Assembly: GCA_964247055.1 (NCBI GenBank)
Contig: OZ176057.1
Span: 1,922,001-1,986,000, forward strand
Direction: 5' to 3'
Source of the DNA: Paragordius varius
Lineage: Eukaryota; Nematomorpha
DNA length: 64,000 nt
Shown here piece after piece: positions 62,822 through 64,000 of the stretch. Each line of letters begins with the position of its first letter. Position 1 is the first letter of the stretch. The notes beneath the pieces were generated by a model. The model was given only the letters and a program-made list of their open reading frames with translations, ran no database searches and had not been told where the DNA came from. A program made the translations under genes and the position numbers.

Positions 62822-64000
62822 TATCCGTACACTATTTCGCCATAAAACCCTGTCTTAGGCGTCTTCGCGTTTTAGGTTCAGTTTTGCCATGTCCTTCTTA
62901 ACTGTATCTATCCATCGCGTTTTAGGGCGCCCTTTCCCCTCTTGCCTTTTACAATATAATCAATCAACATGTCCGAACCAGCTTAAACGATTTACCATCA
63001 TGTTTTGCGTTACCGGTTTGATTTCCGTACTTCCTCTTATGTAGACATTCTTCACCTTGTCATTCCTCGTTAAACCGCACATCAATCTAAGCATTCTCAT
63101 TTCAGTAACTTCAAAGTGCCTCTTTTCTGATTTCTTTATTGCCATGTCTGTGAGTTGTACATCATTGTTGGTTGTACAACAGCACTGTCTTACCCTTTAC
63201 TTTTAGGTCAATATTTTAGTCGCACAAAACACTTGAGATCCATAATTTGTCCAACTATTTCGAATTTTTGAATTAATATCAAGTGTTCAAGAACCATCTG
63301 CTGCTAATATCGCTCCTAAATATTTGCATTCCTCCTGACCTTTTAATACCCATTATTCTTCTAATTCTATTTCTCGTTTTTTCCCGCCAAATCAGTTCCG
63401 TTTTCTTTTTATTAACTTTTAATCCGCATCGTCGTAACACATCAATCCATTTACCCACCGATTCTTTTAATTCATGCAACTCGTCGGACAGCACTATTAG
63501 GTCGTCTCCATAAAGAAAATACCAGCCATCATGTTGCCCTACTTTTTTTGAAATTTTGTCCATGCATATTATAAATAGTAACGGGCTGATTGCAGACCCC
63601 GGATAGACCCCTTCGTTTATTTTAATAGGACCTGATATTCCCTGGTGTGTTTTAATTTTGGTTTGGTGTAAGTCGTGCATGCTTTTTAAAATCTTTATGT
63701 AACTATTAGGGACCATTTTCCGTCTTAAGCTCCACCATATTGTGTTCCGAGGTATTGTGTCAAATGCCTTTTCAATATCAATACACATACCATGCAACTC
63801 CTTTTTCATTTCTATATGCTTCTCGATTAGCCTTCTTACTGCGTGAATTGGATCAATGATGGATGTTCCTGGAATAAAACCAAATTGATTACCCTCTATG
63901 CTAATCATTTTTCTTATTCTTTTCTCTAGTACTTTCTCAAATAACTTCATTGTATGCGACATCAATCTTATCCCTCTGTAATTATTACAATCATTAATAT
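62822..64000 (-). mobile_element. LINE reverse transcriptase (RTE-like or related APE LINE), 5' end outside window
   Basis: Minus-strand frame 63965-63279 encodes the polymerase core: LMSHTMKLFEKVLEKRIR-like start, motif A in MCIDIEKAFDTIPRN, motif B in GVYPGSAISPLLFIICMD, and motif C as YGDDLIVLSD, then CGLKVNKKKTELIWREK. After a broken stretch (63278-63146), frame 63145-62960 reads KKSEKRHFEVTEMRMLRLMC and QNMMVNRLSWFGHVD. Beyond it, in another frame, are the GRPKTRWIDTVKKDM remnants near 62920-62880. This is the typical thumb and C-terminal order of RTE-like elements. At least two frame breaks make it inactive. The endonuclease half would lie right of 64000. Confidence 0.88.

Noticed and set aside
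63279-63520. Plus-strand frame of 76 codons over the LINE.
   Set aside because: It is the antisense shadow of the reverse transcriptase frame.

Overview
The window is AT-rich, intron-containing, repeat-laden animal nuclear DNA. Six host genes can be read from it: RPL28 (+), SEC22 (-), an uncharacterised secreted glycoprotein gene (-), a FAM187-like immunoglobulin membrane protein (+), PHAX (+) and the 5' part of AMMECR1 (+). A seventh, small secreted ORF (-) is possible. Most of the coding sequence is in short exons, so I assembled the genes from splice sites and phase continuity. Several introns are only 23-28 nt long, while others in the same genes are 0.2-3.6 kb and full of transposons. 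Such tiny introns are unusual for animals; they are reported for dicyemids among a few others. The species is not identifiable from this window, and a reduced or parasitic invertebrate is only an inference.

Layout. 1-2008: decayed hAT transposon running in from the left edge. 2009-10707: repeat remnants, a possible tRNA-type SINE and no recognised gene. 10708-18584: three hAT elements in a row, two of one family with perfect 8-bp target duplications. 18678-19769: RPL28. 20.3-24.5 kb: MITEs and a 2.4-kb foldback palindrome. 24576-30787: SEC22 on the minus strand. Its last intron holds a tandem array of copies of its own R-SNARE exon tail with the splice donor. 33232-34949: secreted glycoprotein gene. 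36296-45448: FAM187-like gene in 12 recognised exons, its introns filled by MITEs, long-terminal-inverted-repeat elements and LINE scraps. 48029-49147: a TTAA-flanked MITE inserted into an older copy of itself. 49477-52794: PHAX. 53-57.5 kb: further repeats. 57667-57981: small secreted ORF. 58314-60449: AMMECR1 exons 1-3, followed at once by two back-to-back MITEs. 62822-64000: LINE reverse transcriptase on the minus strand, leaving the window.

The host genes are unrelated housekeeping or membrane functions: translation, ER-Golgi SNARE fusion, snRNA export, an Ig-domain membrane protein and AMMECR1. The window's most unusual feature is how small mobile elements and tandem duplication sit against splice sites. 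MITEs start within a few bases of the donors of FAM187-like and AMMECR1 exons, and the SEC22 donor itself has been tandemly amplified.
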